From Oscillospiraceae bacterium (GTDB taxonomy: Bacteria; Bacillota; Clostridia; Oscillospirales; Oscillospiraceae), in contig JAISAA010000119.1 of NCBI GenBank assembly GCA_031266955.1, positions 1 to 7,774 on the forward strand: DNA of 7,774 bases, in the 5' to 3' direction. The notes below the pieces were generated by a model, which was not told the DNA's origin, did not search any database, and worked only from the letters and a program-made list of their open reading frames with translations. Both the position numbers and the translations under genes were made by a program. Numbering within the stretch: position 1 is the stretch's first letter; every line of letters begins with the position of its first letter. Positions 5,471 through 7,774 of this stretch are shown here, one piece after another.

Positions 5471-5499
5471 TTGCACTGCGGCGGGAAATATAATATAAT
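5471..5499 (+). promoter_or_regulatory. Sigma-A-type promoter of the ABC exporter gene
   Basis: TTGCAC (5471-5476), 17-bp spacer, TATAAT (5494-5499, perfect -10). A second overlapping TATAAT (5489-5494) is too close to this -35. Transcription would begin near 5506 and give a leader of about 70 nt before the chosen ATG at 5575. A second TTGCAC lies 16 bp upstream (5455-5460) without a matching -10. Confidence 0.72.
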
Positions 5500-5574
5500 A
5501 CACAGGACAATTGCGCCGAGCCGCAAAAAATGACCGCGGGCGAAGCCGTTTCGCCCGGAAAGGAAAATGCCGTT

Positions 5575-7365
5575 ATGAAAAAAGCAGCCCGTTTCCTAAG
5601 CAACCTGATGTTTATTCTGCGTCCCGCGTTCCGGTACGGAAAAGCGTATCTGGTGATCTCAATATTATCGTCCGTCGTGTCAACCTACCTCTCCACTTAC
5701 GCCGCGATCCGATTGCCGTCTGTGGTCATCAACTCGATAATGAGCGTTTCGGCCGGCGCCGCCTCGTATGGCGAGTTGCTGCGCAGCGTGGCGGGGCTGT
5801 CCTTGCTCGCGTTGCTGGCACACCTCATATACTTGCTCGGAAATTACTTTTCAAGCATTCTGCAAATCAATATGCTCTACTCAATTGATATTGATATAGC
5901 GGAGCAAGGTTCTGTTTCCGATTTGCAGAACCTTGACAACCCCGAATTCTTTGACGCGTACTCTATAGTCAAGCAATCATTTATGTCGAGCGTATTGTCG
6001 CTTTTCAGTTCTGTTACGAGTTTGTTCATAGCCGTTTCAACGCTTTCTGCGGCTTTGGCGGCAATCACTCAGGTGTCGCCGGTCATTCTCGCCGTTATTG
6101 CCGCGGGCGTCGTGGCAACATTCCTGACCGACGCCGCAGTCTCGAAAAAAAATATTGAATTAAACGCCCAAATCGCTCTGCATCGCCGATATCCCGGCTA
6201 TTTGAGCCGCGCGCTTTTTGACAAGACCTCGGCAATGGACATTCGCGTCGGCAATGTTAAGAAAATCTTGTTCGCCCGCGCGAGGGCCGAGGTCGATACG
6301 CTGAACAAAAAATACGCGCGCGGGGATGCCAAAGTCCGGTGCCGGAACGCGTTAAATATGCTGATATCTCAGGGCGTGAACTTCACTATGATCGCGCTCA
6401 TCGCGCGCGACGTCATCAAAGATTCGCGCCTGCTTGCCGGGGATTACGCGTCGCTTCTCGCCGCGTCCCAAGCACTGTCAGACGCAATCAGAACATTCAC
6501 ATTACTATTTTCCTCGCTCGTCCGAGAATCGCAGCAGGCGGAGCAATACAGGCTTTTCTTTGAGGCGGAGAACAAGATCGACGGCGGCAGGGGGGGCGCG
6601 GAGCCGCCCGACGGCAGGCTTGAGGTCCAACTGCGCAATATGAGCTTTCGTTATCCGAACGCTGATTTTTGCGTAAAGGGCGTGGACATCAACATCGCCG
6701 CCGGCGAAAAAATCGCCATCGTCGGCGAAAACGGCGCGGGAAAGTCCACGCTCGCAAAGCTTCTGCTGCGGCTTTATGACATTGACGGCGGCGATATTTT
6801 ATACAACGGCAAATCCGCCCGCGATTACGATTTGCGTAAAATGCGCAACAGGATCGGCGTGGCGTTCCAGACGCCGAACGTCTTCGCGCTGACAATGCGC
6901 GAGAATATCAGTACATATCACGCGGCGAGCGACGAAAAGCTCGCGGAAATTCTGCGCGAGCTCGACCTCGACCGCGTTCTCGAAAAAAACTCCGCGACGC
7001 TCGACAGCGAGGTGACGCGCGAGTTTGATCCAAAGGGCATCATCCTCTCCGGCGGCGAGGCGCAAAAGCTCGCAGTCGCGCGCATCCTGACCGGCGATTT
7101 CGGACTGCTCGTCCTCGACGAGCCGAGCTCCGCGCTCGACCCTCTCGCAGAGTACAAGCTGATGAAAACCATCCTCGGCAAGGCCAACACCACGACTACA
7201 ATAATCGTCGCGCACAGGCTCAGCACCATACGCAACGCCGACCGCATTTATGTGATCTCAAACGGCGAGGTCGCCGAAGCCGGTACGCACGACGAGCTTA
7301 TGGCTCTCGGCGGCAAATACGCTGAAATGTTCTCGCTGCAAGCGGAGAATTACGTGGCGGAATAG
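5575..7365 (+). CDS. ABC exporter half-transporter (membrane domain fused to ATPase)
   Basis: 596 residues from ATG 5575-5577, preferred over ATG 5530 because AAAGGA (5559-5564) lies ten bases upstream and the chain then begins with a basic MKKAARF before the first membrane segment. About six hydrophobic segments lie in the first 310 residues (for example near 25-47, 72-92 and several between 135 and 195). The cytoplasmic SDLQNLDNPEFFDAY segment (115-129) is typical of type IV exporters. The nucleotide-binding domain is complete: Walker A GENGAGKST (384-392), Q-loop Gln 432 (GVAFQ), signature LSGGE (491-495), Walker B LLVLDEP (511-517), D-loop SALD and H-loop His 547 (VAHRLST). This fits the MsbA/multidrug-peptide export family, which works as a homo- or heterodimer in the cytoplasmic membrane. 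No partner half-transporter is adjacent, so a homodimer is the simplest reading. The substrate cannot be told from sequence. It converges on the MMPL gene with 37 bp between and no clear terminator. Confidence 0.95.
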   Translation: MKKAARFLSNLMFILRPAFRYGKAYLVISILSSVVSTYLSTYAAIRLPSVVINSIMSVSAGAASYGELLRSVAGLSLLALLAHLIYLLGNYFSSILQINMLYSIDIDIAEQGSVSDLQNLDNPEFFDAYSIVKQSFMSSVLSLFSSVTSLFIAVSTLSAALAAITQVSPVILAVIAAGVVATFLTDAAVSKKNIELNAQIALHRRYPGYLSRALFDKTSAMDIRVGNVKKILFARARAEVDTLNKKYARGDAKVRCRNALNMLISQGVNFTMIALIARDVIKDSRLLAGDYASLLAASQALSDAIRTFTLLFSSLVRESQQAEQYRLFFEAENKIDGGRGGAEPPDGRLEVQLRNMSFRYPNADFCVKGVDINIAAGEKIAIVGENGAGKSTLAKLLLRLYDIDGGDILYNGKSARDYDLRKMRNRIGVAFQTPNVFALTMRENISTYHAASDEKLAEILRELDLDRVLEKNSATLDSEVTREFDPKGIILSGGEAQKLAVARILTGDFGLLVLDEPSSALDPLAEYKLMKTILGKANTTTTIIVAHRLSTIRNADRIYVISNGEVAEAGTHDELMALGGKYAEMFSLQAENYVAE

Positions 7366-7402
7366 CGGCGGATCGGCAAAAACCCAAAGACCGAGGCTGC
7401 AT

Positions 7403-7774
7403 CTATTCCGTTTTACGTTTCCGCCTATTGCCCGCCACTCCCCTGTCGAACGTCGCGAGCATACCGGGCAGGACGAGCAGTATCAGCAAAATGGCGGAAA
7501 GCGCGCCGATCGCGATAGTGCGGCAGATTTGCCCGACGACGGGATCCTCGAAGCAGAACCCGACTATCCCCGTCACGAGCACCATTATCAGCCCGGACGT
7601 GAGAATCGTGTGGATAGAGCCGGAATATGCCGAGACCAGCGCGGCCTTGATGTCCATTGACTGCCGCCGCTCGCGGTAGTAGTCCGTGAACAGTATGCCG
7701 TAGTCGATGGTCGCGCCCATAAGTATACTCTGTACGATGAGCAGTGCGAGGTAGTAAATGCCGTAACCCTGCAA
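7403..7774 (-). CDS. RND/MMPL-family membrane protein, C-terminal end only
   Basis: The minus-strand frame ends at TAG 7403-7405 and is still open at the right edge; its 5' part lies outside the window. The apparent first codon at the edge is TTG and is most likely an internal Leu. The visible 123 residues hold a membrane helix (YYLALLIVQSILMGATIDYG), with the family's GxxxDY motif seen as GATIDYGILF. A basic loop (TDYYRERR) follows, then helices around HTILTSGLIMVLVTGIVGF and ICRTIAIGALSAILLILLVL, and a basic tail (NRRKRKTE). This is the layout of the last membrane bundle in MMPL/RND transporters, which normally carry 10-12 such helices. It probably exports lipids or hydrophobic compounds, but the substrate is unknown. 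Its promoter and partners are out of view. Confidence 0.86.
   Translation of the reverse strand: MQGYGIYYLALLIVQSILMGATIDYGILFTDYYRERRQSMDIKAALVSAYSGSIHTILTSGLIMVLVTGIVGFCFEDPVVGQICRTIAIGALSAILLILLVLPGMLATFDRGVAGNRRKRKTE

Larger units (their letters stand above)
4957..5574. other. Intergenic region: AT-rich half, then repeat cluster and promoter
   Basis: The first part (4966-5225) is very AT-rich, with one 60-base row at 25% GC, and should hold the minus-strand promoter of the secreted-protein gene. A weak candidate is TTAGCA followed after 16 bp by TAATAT, just upstream of its AGGAG. A small dyad GTCTT/AAGAC (5193-5205) followed by T6 resembles a weak plus-strand terminator, but no plus-strand gene precedes it. 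A 66-codon minus-strand frame at 5026-5226 starts at TTG without a ribosome binding site and is not called. Cluster B repeats fill 5262-5400, a CGCGCC/GGCGCG dyad with a TAC loop lies at 5415-5429, and the ABC gene promoter and leader follow. Confidence 0.7.

Noticed and set aside
5567..5578. Three-codon upstream frame ATG CCG TTA TGA overlapping the ABC start
   Set aside because: The purine-rich site is only two bases before this ATG, too close for initiation; probably coincidental.
7366..7402. Terminator between the ABC and MMPL genes
   Set aside because: Only 37 bp, with no stem longer than three or four pairs and no T-run.

Overview
The window looks like a fragment of a Gram-positive, clostridia-type genome (Bacillota). 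Supporting signs are strong AGGAGG-like ribosome binding sites, sigma-A-type promoters (TTGACA-N17-TAGAGT and TTGCAC-N17-TATAAT), TTG start use, a YerB/DUF3048 lipoprotein, and a protein resembling the clostridial DUF6179 family. The core genes are GC-rich (hand counts of single rows give 57-68% GC in the ABC transporter). The middle of the window is clearly poorer in GC (rows of 40-48% in the secreted-protein gene, 25% just upstream of it). This assignment is inference; there is no rRNA or marker gene.

Layout from left to right. (1) A plus-strand DUF6179-like protein, open at the left edge. (2) Facing it across 22 bp, a minus-strand DUF3048 lipoprotein gene with a recognisable promoter about 100 bp upstream. 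(3) A 680-bp non-coding stretch (2264-2943) packed with tandem and palindromic repeats, ending in a strong bidirectional terminator. (4) A minus-strand accessory block: a broken gene (about 2944-3618, with an in-frame TAA and no start codon), an unrecognised 197-aa protein (3708-4301) and a small secreted protein (4450-4956) separated from it by a hairpin. (5) A second non-coding stretch (4957-5574), AT-rich at first, then a second repeat cluster, then a promoter with a perfect TATAAT. (6) A plus-strand ABC exporter half-transporter. (7) Facing it, the C-terminal end of an RND/MMPL-type membrane protein that runs off the right edge.

The genes do not form one pathway. The two flanks look like ordinary chromosomal envelope and transport functions. 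The centre (about 2944-5230) looks like an accessory islet: different base composition, unrecognised or decayed genes, and copies of the same repeat modules on both sides.

The most interesting signal is the repeat family. Short hairpins carry a constant GTAGGGGC/GCCCCTAC tag on one shoulder. Their arm sequences differ from copy to copy, yet both arms change together so that pairing is kept. Two longer modules, about 60 and 66 bp, are shared between the clusters at 2.7-2.9 kb and 5.3-5.4 kb, one in direct and one in inverted orientation. I found no transposase, CRISPR array, tRNA or rRNA.
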